DNA of 64,000 nt from Rhizobium bangladeshense. Its GTDB lineage: Bacteria > Pseudomonadota > Alphaproteobacteria > Rhizobiales > Rhizobiaceae. Under the pieces are notes generated by a model. The model saw only the letters and a program-made list of their open reading frames with translations, was not told where the DNA came from and made no database searches. This document shows positions 34,886 through 44,219 of this stretch, piece by piece (within the stretch, counting starts at the first letter, position 1; each line of letters begins with the position of its first letter). The DNA lies in contig NZ_LYPL01000009.1 in the NCBI RefSeq assembly GCF_001662075.1, positions 225,661 through 289,660 on the forward strand. The letters run 5' to 3'. The position numbers and the translations under genes were made by a program.

Positions 34886-37800
34886 TCAGTAGCTCGTACG
34901 CCCCGGCTGCTGGTCGTCCTTGTCAATCCATTGCCGGATCTTTTCTTCCAGCAGCTCGGGGCTGATCGGCTTCGACATGTAATCGTCCATGCCGGCGTCG
35001 AGGCAAGCCTCCCGGTCGCTTTCGAGTGCATGAGCGGTGACGCCGATGATCGGCACCCGCTGACCCTGTCCCTTTTCCCTTTCGCGGATCGTCCGGGTCG
35101 CCTCATGGCCGTTCATGACGGGCATCGAGACATCCATCATGATGATGCGCGGCGTGTGGCTCTCCCAGGCCGCGACTGCCTCCTGCCCGTTATTGACAAC
35201 AAGGAAGGAAAGCCCGGTTCCCTGCAGGATCTGGGTGAAGACGATCTGGTTGACCTCGTTGTCTTCGGCGACGAGCACGTCGACGAATTCAGCTGCCCGC
35301 TTCTGCAGCGCAGGCGCAGGCACCGGTGCCGGCACGGCCGTTTCGGCCTGCAACCGGGTGATTTCGGCCTGCGAAGCCTGCTTCACGCGCCGGGCGCGAA
35401 CCACCTCGACGACGGTGTTACGCAGCACGTTGGCGCGCGCCGGCTTCATTAGATGCGCCTGGCCGTTCAGCGCCGCGAACTCCTTTTCCGTGCCCGAGAT
35501 ATCCATCGACGTCAGGAAAATGATCGGCAGCTCGACAAAGCGGGGATCGGCGCGCAGCCGGCGGGCGACATTGGCGCCGTTCATGTCGGGCATGTGATAG
35601 TCGAGTATGACGGCATCGACGGTAACACCGAGATCGGCCGCCGCCTCCAGGATCGCAAGGCCGGTGCCGCCGCCTTCCGCAGCGACGCCGTCGAAGCCCC
35701 AGAGCGAAAGCTGCTCGGTGAGGATGCGCCGGTTGACCTCATTGTCGTCGATGACGAGGATGCGCGCGCCCTGCACGTTGATCGGCAGCGGCTTCGGCTC
35801 GAGGTGAGCGGCCGCCACCGCAAAGGGCAGTTTGACGGTGAAGACCGAGCCCTTGCCCCATTGGCTCTCGACTTTGATATATCCGCCAAAGAGGTCGACG
35901 AGCCCGGCCGTGATCGCAAGTCCGAGGCCTGTTCCCTCATGCCGCCGGGTCGAGGAAGCGTCGACCTGCGAGAACTTGTCGAACACCGATTCCAGCTTTT
36001 CCTGAGGAATGCCGATACCCGTATCCTCGATCCGGATATTTGCCATGATCTCGCCGCCGGCGACGGTCTCGAAGCCGACATCGACGAAGACATGGCCACG
36101 CTCGGTGAACTTGACGGCATTGCCGACGAGATTGGTGACAATCTGGCGGAAGCGGCCGGCATCGCCGATCACGGCGGCGGGCAGATCGGGTGCGGCCCGC
36201 ACCAGCAGCTCGATGTTCTTCTCTGCGGCATGCGAGGAGAGAAGCGTCGCCACATCCTCCACCGCTTCAGTGATATCGAAGGCCGCCTTGCGCAGCGTCA
36301 TCTGTCCGGCATCGATCTTCGAGAAATCGAGAATGTCGTTGATGATCGTCAACAGCGCATTGCCCGACTTGACGATGATGTCGATGAAGGTTTTCTGGCG
36401 CGTATCGAGATTGGTCTTGGCCAGCAGCTCCGCCATGCCGAGCACGCCGTTCATCGGCGTGCGGATCTCATGGCTCATATTGGCGAGGAATTCGGATTTG
36501 GCGCGGTCGGCGGCTTCGGCGCGCGACAACAGCTCACGCAATTCCTCCTCACGGCTCTTGAGCTCGGTGACATCGGTAAACAGCGCCACCCAATGCTGCC
36601 CCGTGCTGACCGTCGCATCCATATTCACCCAGCGCTCGCCGCCGACATGGAAGACGGTTGAGATCGGTTGCCTTGCCGCGATATTGGCGCGCCAGCCCTC
36701 CAGGATTTCGGCCGCCGCATCATGAAAATCGCCGCGCGCCGCGCAGAATTCGAACATGCCGAGCCAGCCTTGGCCGGCCGCGATATAATGCGGCGGGATC
36801 TGCAAGATATCGGCCATCGCCTCGTTGGACATCTTGATAATGCCGTCCTGGACGATGGCAAGCCCCTGCGACATGGCGTGCGTCGCATCGCGCATCATTT
36901 CGCCGACCCGCTCGAGCGCGGCGCGGGTCTCGTGAATTTCCTTCTCCCGCTCGCGCACCGCCGAAATATCGGCATAGGTCAGCAGGATGCGGTCGTTGGA
37001 AATGCGCCGGCTGTCGAAGATGACGGATTTGCCGCCCGCCCAGCCGACCTCGATCGGCTCCGGCTCCTCGGCTTCGAACAAATGCTTGCGAAAGGCATAG
37101 AGCTCTTCCGGCGTTCGCGTCCCGTCGTAGCGCCCGAGTTCGTAGTTCCGGCGAATGACATCGATGAAGGGGCGCCCGTCGAAACGATCCTCGCGCGGCA
37201 GCTCCCAGATACTGTAGAATTCGTCGTTGACGTAGAGAATCCGGTGATCGTTATCGAGGATCAGCACGCCGATCGGCAGCGACCGCAGGATGCTCTCGAT
37301 ATCCCGATGCAGCACTTCTTCCTGCTTGCGCGAGGCGATCAGCGCCTTCTCGCGCTCCTTGAGCGGCGAGATGTCGGAAAAGGAGCCGACGACATAGGTT
37401 CGCCCATCCGCCGTGATGACGCGGTTGACGCGGGAGATGACGGGATAGACGTGGCCGCCCTTGCTCGGCATCTCGCTCTCGAGCTCCACCGAAATGCCAT
37501 CCCTGAGCGCCAGCAGGTTTTCCTGGTAGATCGGCTCAGCACCTTCCGGCCCGAACATCTCGTGTTCGGTCATTCCCAGATATTCGGAGCGGGTGCCGCC
37601 GCTGAAGGTCTCGTAATATTTGTTGGCATAGATCAGGCGATGCTTGTCGTCGCGCACGAAGACCGCAACCGGCAGATCTTCCAGCACGGTGCGCAGCGCG
37701 TCGAGTTCGCTGACGCTGTCACCCCAGGCCGAATCGCCGGCGGGCGCAGGACGTGCGCCCTTGCGGTAGGCGGCGTTGACAACCAGCGGGCGGCCGTCCG

Positions 37801-38299
37801 CGGCGAAGATGCCGATCGGGTGATCGAGCTTTTCCAGTGCCTCACGCACCTGGGCAAGATCGGCGGCTGAGCCAGGATCGCTTGCGATCCCGGAATCGTT
37901 TACAGTCTGAGGGCTGCCGCCGATCCCCTTGTTGTCGGCAACCCGGCGCTCGCGGGCTTCGAAGATCCCGAGCACATAGATCCGCTCCGGAGACGGCGAG
38001 AAACTTTCGATCTGGATGCGCTCACGGTTGAGGCTCGCCGCGTCGAAGCAGGTGGCATTTTCCTCGGTGCCGAATACCAGCGCGCGACGTTCCTTGTCCT
38101 CACGCTCCTCCTCTTCTGGACGGTCGAAGAGTTCGCGGCTGCGCCTGCCGATGAAATCGGAAATCTCGCAGCCGAGGAAACGGGCATAGGCCTCGTTGAC
38201 GGCGACATAGCGCAGCTCGCTGTTCTTGACATAGGCGGGGGTATCCAGATCAGCGATCCGGCGGCAAGCCAACTCCAATATGTCCCCGGCTGATTTCAA
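34886..38299 (-). CDS. Hybrid sensor histidine kinase with multiple PAS domains and two receiver domains
   Basis: A 1137-residue soluble kinase with no membrane segment. PAS-like domains lie at about 10-110, 150-185 (degenerate), 200-320 (LEDLPVAVFVRDDKHRLIYA), 335-455 (LPIGVLILDNDHRILYVND) and 460-590. HisKA has H610 in MSHEIRTPMNGVLG; the HATPase (about 690-830) has N-box NLVGNAVKFTERG, GIGIPQEKLE and TGLGLAI. Receiver 1 (about 845-960) has D900 in VILDYHMPDMNG; receiver 2 (from about 1010) has MMDVSMPVMNGHEATR. There is no Hpt domain, so a separate phosphotransfer partner is expected. The start is TTG at 38299 after GGGAG. The signal is unknown; convergent with mnmD. Confidence 0.92.
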   Translation of the reverse strand: MKSAGDILELACRRIADLDTPAYVKNSELRYVAVNEAYARFLGCEISDFIGRRSRELFDRPEEEEREDKERRALVFGTEENATCFDAASLNRERIQIESFSPSPERIYVLGIFEARERRVADNKGIGGSPQTVNDSGIASDPGSAADLAQVREALEKLDHPIGIFAADGRPLVVNAAYRKGARPAPAGDSAWGDSVSELDALRTVLEDLPVAVFVRDDKHRLIYANKYYETFSGGTRSEYLGMTEHEMFGPEGAEPIYQENLLALRDGISVELESEMPSKGGHVYPVISRVNRVITADGRTYVVGSFSDISPLKEREKALIASRKQEEVLHRDIESILRSLPIGVLILDNDHRILYVNDEFYSIWELPREDRFDGRPFIDVIRRNYELGRYDGTRTPEELYAFRKHLFEAEEPEPIEVGWAGGKSVIFDSRRISNDRILLTYADISAVREREKEIHETRAALERVGEMMRDATHAMSQGLAIVQDGIIKMSNEAMADILQIPPHYIAAGQGWLGMFEFCAARGDFHDAAAEILEGWRANIAARQPISTVFHVGGERWVNMDATVSTGQHWVALFTDVTELKSREEELRELLSRAEAADRAKSEFLANMSHEIRTPMNGVLGMAELLAKTNLDTRQKTFIDIIVKSGNALLTIINDILDFSKIDAGQMTLRKAAFDITEAVEDVATLLSSHAAEKNIELLVRAAPDLPAAVIGDAGRFRQIVTNLVGNAVKFTERGHVFVDVGFETVAGGEIMANIRIEDTGIGIPQEKLESVFDKFSQVDASSTRRHEGTGLGLAITAGLVDLFGGYIKVESQWGKGSVFTVKLPFAVAAAHLEPKPLPINVQGARILVIDDNEVNRRILTEQLSLWGFDGVAAEGGGTGLAILEAAADLGVTVDAVILDYHMPDMNGANVARRLRADPRFVELPIIFLTSMDISGTEKEFAALNGQAHLMKPARANVLRNTVVEVVRARRVKQASQAEITRLQAETAVPAPVPAPALQKRAAEFVDVLVAEDNEVNQIVFTQILQGTGLSFLVVNNGQEAVAAWESHTPRIIMMDVSMPVMNGHEATRTIREREKGQGQRVPIIGVTAHALESDREACLDAGMDDYMSKPISPELLEEKIRQWIDKDDQQPGRTSY

Positions 38300-38636
38300 G
38301 AAATCGTCGCTCCCGCAATAAATGAAATATCAACGACAAAGACTATAACGCCAAGGCTTTTAACAAGGTTTTAACCATATATTTCAGCAGCGGATTTTTA
38401 AGGCCGCTTCACCGAGCCAAACATCCCCGGATTGACCGCCCGGGTGGCACGAGACTGAAAGGACCGGGTCGCAGTCGGCAATCTGCCGCCTTGAACAACG
38501 GGCTACCATGTCACGGGCCGTTGAAATCATGACGAAAATTTAATGCGGCAAGCGCTTGCGCAGCCATCGCGCCGCCGCGATCGGGGCGGAGTCTGAACAC
38601 GGCTTTATCGAAGCCAGTCTAGATAAGGAAGTTAAC
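38300..38636. other. 337-base divergent promoter region, no gene seen
   Basis: It lies between the hybrid kinase and the small secreted protein. The part next to the kinase (38320-38400) is AT-rich relative to the rest of the window and is the likely promoter. I see no open frame with a ribosome site, and no clear operator. Confidence 0.6.
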
Positions 38637-38945
38637 ATGTCCGTTTTTCATAAGACCATGGCGACGGGCCTGATCGCGCTGACCCTTGCAAGCGCCTCGC
38701 TCGCCACCGCCACCACCGCCGATGCCCGTCCACGCGATGCCTTCTGGGGCGGCCTCGCCGCCGGCGTCGTCGGCGGCGCGCTGCTGTCCGAGGCCGCCCG
38801 CCCCGCCTACCCGGTTTATCCGGCCTATCCCGTCTATCGCCCTTACCCCGTCTACCGAAGCTATTACCGGCCATCCTATTGCCACATCGAATGGCGGCAT
38901 GATCGCTGGGGCGAGCCTTATCGCGTCAAGGTCTGCCCGGAATAG
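38637..38945 (+). CDS. Small secreted Tyr/Pro-rich protein, unknown function
   Basis: A 102-residue protein. Residues 1-30 form a signal peptide ending near TADARP. A glycine-alanine segment (WGGLAAGVVGGALLSEAARP) precedes a Y-P-V repeat (PAYPVYPAYPVYRPYPVYR), then a C-terminal part with two cysteines (SYCHIEWRHDRWGEPYRVKV). Proteins of this make-up (signal, Gly-rich hydrophobic helix, Tyr/Pro-rich tail) are common in rhizobial envelopes; no function is known to me. The ATG at 38637 has AAGGAAG; the frame extends upstream without a fitting start. Confidence 0.75.
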   Translation: MSVFHKTMATGLIALTLASASLATATTADARPRDAFWGGLAAGVVGGALLSEAARPAYPVYPAYPVYRPYPVYRSYYRPSYCHIEWRHDRWGEPYRVKVCPE

Positions 38946-39007
38946 AGCAAGCCGCATCCGGTGCCGCTTGACCTCCCGGCGGCGGCGGTTTGCCGGTTAC
39001 AACGAGC

Positions 39008-39037
39008 TGATCTGGCGGGCTTTCGCCCGCCAGATCA
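39008..39037. terminator. Perfect 13-bp hairpin between convergent genes
   Basis: TGATCTGGCGGGC (39008-39020) pairs fully with GCCCGCCAGATCA (39025-39037) around a TTTC loop. It lies between the ends of the small secreted protein and the MFS transporter, so it probably ends transcription in both directions, though a T-tract is missing. Confidence 0.65.
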
Positions 39038-39062
39038 ATTGCTAGCACCGGAACTGCATCCG

Positions 39063-40448
39063 TTACGGAGAAAGTTCCTCCAGAACGCGGCCCTTGGTTT
39101 CCACGGCAAAGAACATAGTCACGATCGCGCCGACGATCAGGATGGCTGCGAAACTCGCGAACACGTATTGAATGCCCAGGGAAGACATCAGCGTGCCGAC
39201 GATGATCGGCCCGGTCGATGAACCCAGGCGGAGCCAGGCGCTGCCGCTTCCCGTTCCGAGCGCCCTGAGGCGTGTCGGATAGATTTCCGCCGAGTAGAGA
39301 TAGAGCGAAAAGGTGACGGTCTGGACGATGGCATAGGCAAGACCGCCAAGCACCAGAACCTGAATGGCGGAGGTTGCGCCGAGCCACGCGAGCGCCAGCA
39401 GCGGCAGCGGAGCCAGAAGCAGCGCGCCGGTGTACCAGCGCTTGCGCCCCACCTTATCGATGAGCAGCGCGCAGATGACGGCGGCGATCACGCCTCCGAG
39501 CGAGGTCAGGAACCCATAAAAGATGCTCGTTTGCAGCGGAAGGTTGAAGACCTGCCGATAGAGCGTCGGCAGCCATGTAATCGTACCGTTGGCGACCGTA
39601 TAGGCGGTGAACCACATGGCCCAGATGGTGAGCGTTCGCTTCAGGTAAATGCCCTGGAAGAGCTCCCGCCAGTCGGATGTACGGCGGACCGGCGCCTGGA
39701 CGCGCTTCGGCTCAGGCAGCTCCTTGCCGGCTGCGCGAGCACTCTCTTCCATGCGGGTGACGATCGCGTCGGCTTCCTCGTAGCGACCGTTTGCGGCCAG
39801 CCAGCGCGGTGACTCCTTCAGGAACCAGCGCAACGGGATCATCAGGATTGCGGGAACGAGGCCGACGACGAACATCGCCTTCCAGCCGTAGACCGGCACC
39901 ATGAAGTAGCCGATCAGCCCGGCGCCGACCAGGCCGAGCAGGAACATGACCTCGTAGAGAAGGAAGAATTTGCCGCGCCCCTTCGATCCGATCAGCTCAT
40001 TGATATAGGCGCTTGCGACAGGCACCTCACCGCCCGTGCCGATCCCCTGGACGAACCGGAAGGCCATCATCATGCCGGCGCCGGCGGCAAACAGGCAGGC
40101 GACATCCATGCTGACGAAGAGCAGGATCGTGAACAGAAGAACTTTCAGCCGACCGATCTTCTCGGCGAGCCAGCCGAACAGGACGGCGCCGATCAATTGG
40201 CCAAGATAGCCCATCGACAGGATCATGCCGGTCTGTGCAGGGCTGAGCCCCCACTCGCGCACCATCACCGGCATGGCATAAGCGATGGCGATCACCGTAT
40301 AGCCGTCGAAAAAAGTGGCTGCGCCAATGATATTGCGAGCCCAGAAGACCTCGCGGGTGATGGGAAGACGCTCCAGGCGAGCGCTGATTTCGGCCTGTTG
40401 ATCAGCGGCATTCGCCGCCTCGGCCGGCATAGGCTGCATGACATTCAT
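39063..40448 (-). CDS. MFS transporter
   Basis: A 461-residue major facilitator with 12 predicted membrane segments. Signature loops are visible: the 2-3 loop GWLAEKIGRLKVLL, the helix-4 region FRFVQGIGTGGEVPVASAYI, and DKVGRKRWYTG in the second half. N- and C-terminal ends are cytoplasmic and the middle loop is long. The family (sugar porter / aromatic acid type) does not fix the substrate. It lies about 200 bases downstream of a DapA-family gene on the same strand and likely imports the substrate of that pathway. Confidence 0.9.
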   Translation of the reverse strand: MNVMQPMPAEAANAADQQAEISARLERLPITREVFWARNIIGAATFFDGYTVIAIAYAMPVMVREWGLSPAQTGMILSMGYLGQLIGAVLFGWLAEKIGRLKVLLFTILLFVSMDVACLFAAGAGMMMAFRFVQGIGTGGEVPVASAYINELIGSKGRGKFFLLYEVMFLLGLVGAGLIGYFMVPVYGWKAMFVVGLVPAILMIPLRWFLKESPRWLAANGRYEEADAIVTRMEESARAAGKELPEPKRVQAPVRRTSDWRELFQGIYLKRTLTIWAMWFTAYTVANGTITWLPTLYRQVFNLPLQTSIFYGFLTSLGGVIAAVICALLIDKVGRKRWYTGALLLAPLPLLALAWLGATSAIQVLVLGGLAYAIVQTVTFSLYLYSAEIYPTRLRALGTGSGSAWLRLGSSTGPIIVGTLMSSLGIQYVFASFAAILIVGAIVTMFFAVETKGRVLEELSP

Positions 40449-40650
40449 TGGTTCCTCCTTCTCGCCCCGCGGCTACCACTCTCCCGGCCAGGGGCGCTCC
40501 TGTTCGATGTTTATTGCTACGTGTCAGCTTGTCCTGTCAGTGCAATGGGCTTCAAAAGGAAATGCGATCTTCGGCAAAGGCTGCTTTCCACAGCTTCCTC
40601 CCTCCCATCGGAATGACGCCCCCGCGGCATGCGCAGGAGCGTCGGATGCA

Positions 40651-41598
40651 TCACTCGGCAGCCAGGAGCTGGTCGACGCGGCCGATACCGGCGGCGTCGA
40701 AGGCGGCAAAAATTTCCGCCTCGGCCTTTTCGCCAAGGTTCTTCAGCGGCTCGCGGATGGTCGCATGATCAAGCATGCCGCGATGGACGAGACCGAGTTT
40801 GAGCGCCACGGTGCCCTCCATATGGGAGCCGCGATGATAGACGGCCCGAGTCACCGGCAGAAGGCGTTCGAAAATCTTCCGGGCTTCTGGATAGTTCTGC
40901 GCCTTGCCTGCCTTGATCAAGTCGATCAGCAGTTCCGGCGCGATATTGCCATAGCCGACCAGCAAGCCGTCGACGTCGAACATGGTCGGCAGCAGCCATT
41001 CGTCGTGGCAGCTCAGAACCTGAAGATTGGGGTTGGCCTTCTTCAGTTCCGGAATCTCGACGTACCAGCGCTTCATGTTGCGCACGCCGTTCTTGGTGGC
41101 GACGACACCTTCCTGCGTGGCGATCGCCAACTGCGTGTCGAGATCATAGGATGCCTTGGTGGCGTCAGGATATTGGAACAGGATGCACTTCAGGCCGGAT
41201 TCCTGCCAGATCGCCTTGTAGCGATCCTGGGGAGCGCCCTTCTGAAAGCCGAAGCGCAGCCAGCCATGGTTCGGATAGACAAGCGCGCCGGTGGCGCCGG
41301 CGGCCTTGCACTTTTTCGCCTCTTCGGCAGCAACCTTGGTACCTTCGCCGGTGATCCCGGCAATGATCGGCACGGCGCCGTCGACCGCCTCGACATAGGT
41401 GCGGATAAGAGCGAGGCGCTCCTCCTCGGTGAGGAAAGTGCCCTCACCGGCATGGCCGAGAATGACGAGGCTTTTGACGCCTTCCATCGAAACCAGCCAT
41501 TTGGCGATCTTTGCGTTGGCCTTGTGGTCGACTTCGCCGTCGCGAGTGAAGGCGGTAACGGGCGCCGGGCTCAGCCCGCGCAGATCCATCGGTTGCAT
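40651..41598 (-). CDS. Dihydrodipicolinate synthase family aldolase/dehydratase
   Basis: A 315-residue TIM-barrel class I lyase. The Schiff-base lysine is in GVVATKNGVRNM, the tyrosine in LFQYPDATKAS, and the pyruvate-binding GHAGEGTFLTEEER replaces the usual GTTGE. The family covers lysine biosynthesis (DapA) as well as sugar-acid and keto-acid lyases; the loop, the lack of lysine genes nearby and its neighbours (an MFS importer downstream and a divergent LacI regulator) point to catabolism of a sugar acid or similar. The GGAGG site before the ATG at 41598 is excellent. The exact substrate is unknown. Confidence 0.88.
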   Translation of the reverse strand: MQPMDLRGLSPAPVTAFTRDGEVDHKANAKIAKWLVSMEGVKSLVILGHAGEGTFLTEEERLALIRTYVEAVDGAVPIIAGITGEGTKVAAEEAKKCKAAGATGALVYPNHGWLRFGFQKGAPQDRYKAIWQESGLKCILFQYPDATKASYDLDTQLAIATQEGVVATKNGVRNMKRWYVEIPELKKANPNLQVLSCHDEWLLPTMFDVDGLLVGYGNIAPELLIDLIKAGKAQNYPEARKIFERLLPVTRAVYHRGSHMEGTVALKLGLVHRGMLDHATIREPLKNLGEKAEAEIFAAFDAAGIGRVDQLLAAE

Positions 41599-41651
41599 CT
41601 TGATCTCCTCCTTTGCGATCGCTGCTCATTCACGATCAGCGACGGGATCGT

Positions 41652-41671
41652 TAGTGGGAACGTTCCCACTA
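41652..41671. promoter_or_regulatory. Perfect 20-bp palindrome, likely LacI-family operator
   Basis: TAGTGGGAACGTTCCCACTA reads the same on both strands and is centred on CG, as expected for LacI/GalR operators. It sits in the 160-base divergent region, about 55 bases from the DapA-family start and 90 from the LacI gene, so it could control both. The match to the family is by pattern only. Confidence 0.75.
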
Positions 41672-41759
41672 TCGTTCTCGAATTCTCTGGAGTCAATTCT
41701 TTTTTTGGTGCATGTTCGCGAACGGCGCCCCACTGCCGCGACTCGAAGGAAAAGCTTCA

Positions 41760-42788
41760 ATGAATTCAAAGTTGGACGAAATCCCCGGTCAAAGCCGCGT
41801 CACCATTCTTGACGTGGCTGCCGCAGCCGGCGTTTCCAAATCCACCGTATCCCGCGTCCTGGACGAGCGGCTTCCCCGCTCCGACAGCGAGACCGCCCGC
41901 CGCGTTCGCAAGGTGGCGGAAGAGCTTGGCTACGTCAGGGATGTTTCGGCAGCGAGCCTCAGGCGTGGCAACACCATGACAGTCGGCGTGATCGTGCCGA
42001 GGCTGACGGATACGGTCATGGCTATGCTTTACGAAGCGCTCGCCAAAGCCTGCAGTCGTACGGGCCGCTTCGCTATTGTCGCCACCACCGACGACAAGCC
42101 GAAGGCCGACCGCCTTGCCGCCGAGTCCCTGCTGAGACGCGGCGTCGATGGACTGATCCTTTCCACGGCGCGGGAAGATGACGACTTTCCGGACGAGCTG
42201 GCGAGACGCGGTGTTCCCTATGTGCTGGCGCTGCGAACCGACGGCCACAGCCTTTCCTCCGTTGGCGATGACAGGCTGGGCGGCTACCTCGCCGCCCGCC
42301 ACCTGCTCGACCTCGGCCATCGCAGGATCGGCGTCATTGCCGGCCCGTCCTATGCCTCCAGTTCGCGAGGCCGCGTGGAGGGTTTCAGCCAAGCACTGAA
42401 CGAAGCGAGAATGACTGTGGATCCCTCCTGCATCATCCCCTCGACATTCGGCATTGAGTCCGGCGCCGTCGCCGTCGAGACGCTGATGAACCTTAGCCCT
42501 CGCCCCACCGCTATTTTTGCCGTCAACGACAATACCGCCATCGGCGCCTTGTCGGGGTTGACCAAATTTGGCCTTTCCGTACCGCAGGATATATCGATCG
42601 TCGGTTACAATGACATTCCGATCGTCAGCCACCTTCCTACGCCGCTCACGACGTTGCGCGTCCCGTTCGAGCAGATCGCTGCAAATGCCCTTGATCTCCT
42701 TGCGGGTGATGGCGGTTCCGTCGACGACCGCATCCGGATTTCGGCTCCGACACTCATTCCCAGGAAATCAACAGCGCCGCTGCGCTGA
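41760..42788 (+). CDS. LacI-family transcriptional regulator
   Basis: A 342-residue repressor. The N-terminal helix-turn-helix is VTILDVAAAAGVSKSTVSRV with hinge LDERLPRSDSETARRVRKVA, followed by a periplasmic-binding-protein-like sensor (TVGVIVPRLTDTVMAMLYEA; GVIAGPSYASSSRGRVEGF; IFAVNDNTAIGALSG). The ATG at 41760 follows AAGGA; an upstream in-frame ATG at 41712 is less likely. It is divergent from the DapA-family gene and a perfect palindrome lies between. The inducer is unknown. Confidence 0.92.
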   Translation: MNSKLDEIPGQSRVTILDVAAAAGVSKSTVSRVLDERLPRSDSETARRVRKVAEELGYVRDVSAASLRRGNTMTVGVIVPRLTDTVMAMLYEALAKACSRTGRFAIVATTDDKPKADRLAAESLLRRGVDGLILSTAREDDDFPDELARRGVPYVLALRTDGHSLSSVGDDRLGGYLAARHLLDLGHRRIGVIAGPSYASSSRGRVEGFSQALNEARMTVDPSCIIPSTFGIESGAVAVETLMNLSPRPTAIFAVNDNTAIGALSGLTKFGLSVPQDISIVGYNDIPIVSHLPTPLTTLRVPFEQIAANALDLLAGDGGSVDDRIRISAPTLIPRKSTAPLR

Positions 42789-42808
42789 AAGATCGCGAGA
42801 GGATCAGC

Positions 42809-43924
42809 ATGCCGGAACCACTCAAGAACCTGCTGCATGCGGCGCTGGTCGGCGATATGGCCGACCGCATCGCCGCCAATGCGCCGGCCTTCGACGAGCA
42901 GCGTTTCATGCGGTTGGCGACCGATCGACTCGATTCGCTGGAACTGATGGAACGTTCGGCGCTGATCCGCGACGCGCTGTTTGCCACCCTTCCCGACGAT
43001 TTTATTGAAGCAGCCGCCATCCTGAAGGCGAGCTTGCCTACATTAGCCAGGCCAGGACTGTCCGGCTGGATGCTGCTGCCGGTCAACCAGTTCATCGCCG
43101 CGCGCGGCCCCGATCATTTCGAGCTTGGCCTCGATCTCCTCAAGGCGCTGACGCCGCATTTCACCGCCGAATTCGGTATCCGTCCCTTCATCCATCGCGA
43201 CCAGCAGCGCGCGCTTGCCATCATCTCCGGCTGGCTCGATGATCCCGACCAGCATGTGCGCCGGCTGGCGAGCGAGGGAACGCGGCCGCGTCTGCCCTGG
43301 GCCATGCGCCTGCCGCAGCTCGTCAAGGATCCCGCGCCGATCCTGCCGATCCTGACCGCGCTGATGGACGATCCGGAAGATTATGTCCGCCGCTCCGTCG
43401 CCAACAGCCTGAACGATATCGCAAAGGATCATCCGGATACGGTCGCCGCCTTCATCGCCGGCCATATCCAGGGCGCCTCCAGCGAACGCCGCCGCCTGCT
43501 GAAACATGCCTCGCGCACGCTCTTGAAGAAGGGCCATGCTCAGGCGCTCGCCAATTTCGGCTTCGGCGCATCCGCGTCGCTCGAATGCGAACTCCGCCTG
43601 GTCAACGGCGAGGTGATGTTCGGTGAAGGGCTGGATTTCGCAATCCGGGTGACCAATGCCGGCAAGGCCGCGCAATCGGTCATGATCGACTACGCTATCC
43701 ACCATGTGAAGGCTGACGGCTCGCTGTCCCCGAAGGTCTTCAAGTGCAAGTCGATCATGCTTGCGCCCGGGCAGAGCCAGGCGATCGAGCGCCGCCACGC
43801 CATGCGGCCGATCACCACGCGACGCTATTATCCCGGGCAACACCGCATCGCCATCCTCGTCAATGGCGCGGAAAGCGCGTCGGAAAACTTCATCCTGAAA
43901 ATGCCGTCGCCCGATCCGAGCTAA
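42809..43924 (+). CDS. DNA alkylation repair protein, AlkC/AlkD-like HEAT-repeat
   Basis: A 371-residue protein built of HEAT-like helices in its first two thirds (VRRLASEGTRPRLPWAMRLP; VRRSVANSLNDIAKDHPDTV; SERRRLLKHASRTLLKKGH), as in bacterial DNA alkylation-repair glycosylases of the AlkC/AlkD superfamily. The last 110 residues form a beta-rich extension (LVNGEVMFGEGLDFAIRVTN), seen in AlkC-like members. It starts 20 bases after the LacI gene on the same strand, though a functional link is not evident. Confidence 0.85.
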   Translation: MPEPLKNLLHAALVGDMADRIAANAPAFDEQRFMRLATDRLDSLELMERSALIRDALFATLPDDFIEAAAILKASLPTLARPGLSGWMLLPVNQFIAARGPDHFELGLDLLKALTPHFTAEFGIRPFIHRDQQRALAIISGWLDDPDQHVRRLASEGTRPRLPWAMRLPQLVKDPAPILPILTALMDDPEDYVRRSVANSLNDIAKDHPDTVAAFIAGHIQGASSERRRLLKHASRTLLKKGHAQALANFGFGASASLECELRLVNGEVMFGEGLDFAIRVTNAGKAAQSVMIDYAIHHVKADGSLSPKVFKCKSIMLAPGQSQAIERRHAMRPITTRRYYPGQHRIAILVNGAESASENFILKMPSPDPS

Positions 43925-44219
43925 GGCTTTTTGTGCACCGCACTTGACTTTCCACGCGAATTAGCCCAAATGCGGCTCAGCTTTCACCCTTCCGGCCGCC
44001 GCGTGAGCGTGCCCCTGCTAAAAAATACGAAACGCAGGAAGAAGGGACAAAAGCGCATTTCGATAGAGGCCGCACTCTCCCATTAGCGGCCAGAAGCGCT
44101 GGAAAGCTTTTTCCAACTCACAAGTTCCCACTTCACGCGGGGTTCTTGACGCCAGAATGAAACCGGATCGCATGGTGCGTTCCGGCGATAGTCATTGTGG
44201 CGCCCCGAAAGGTTATGCC
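43925..44219. other. 295-base gap and probable long leader of the helicase gene
   Basis: No gene is seen. The stretch ahead of the helicase could act as a long 5' leader, which is common for cold-inducible DEAD-box helicases. I could not identify a riboswitch or operator. Confidence 0.4.
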
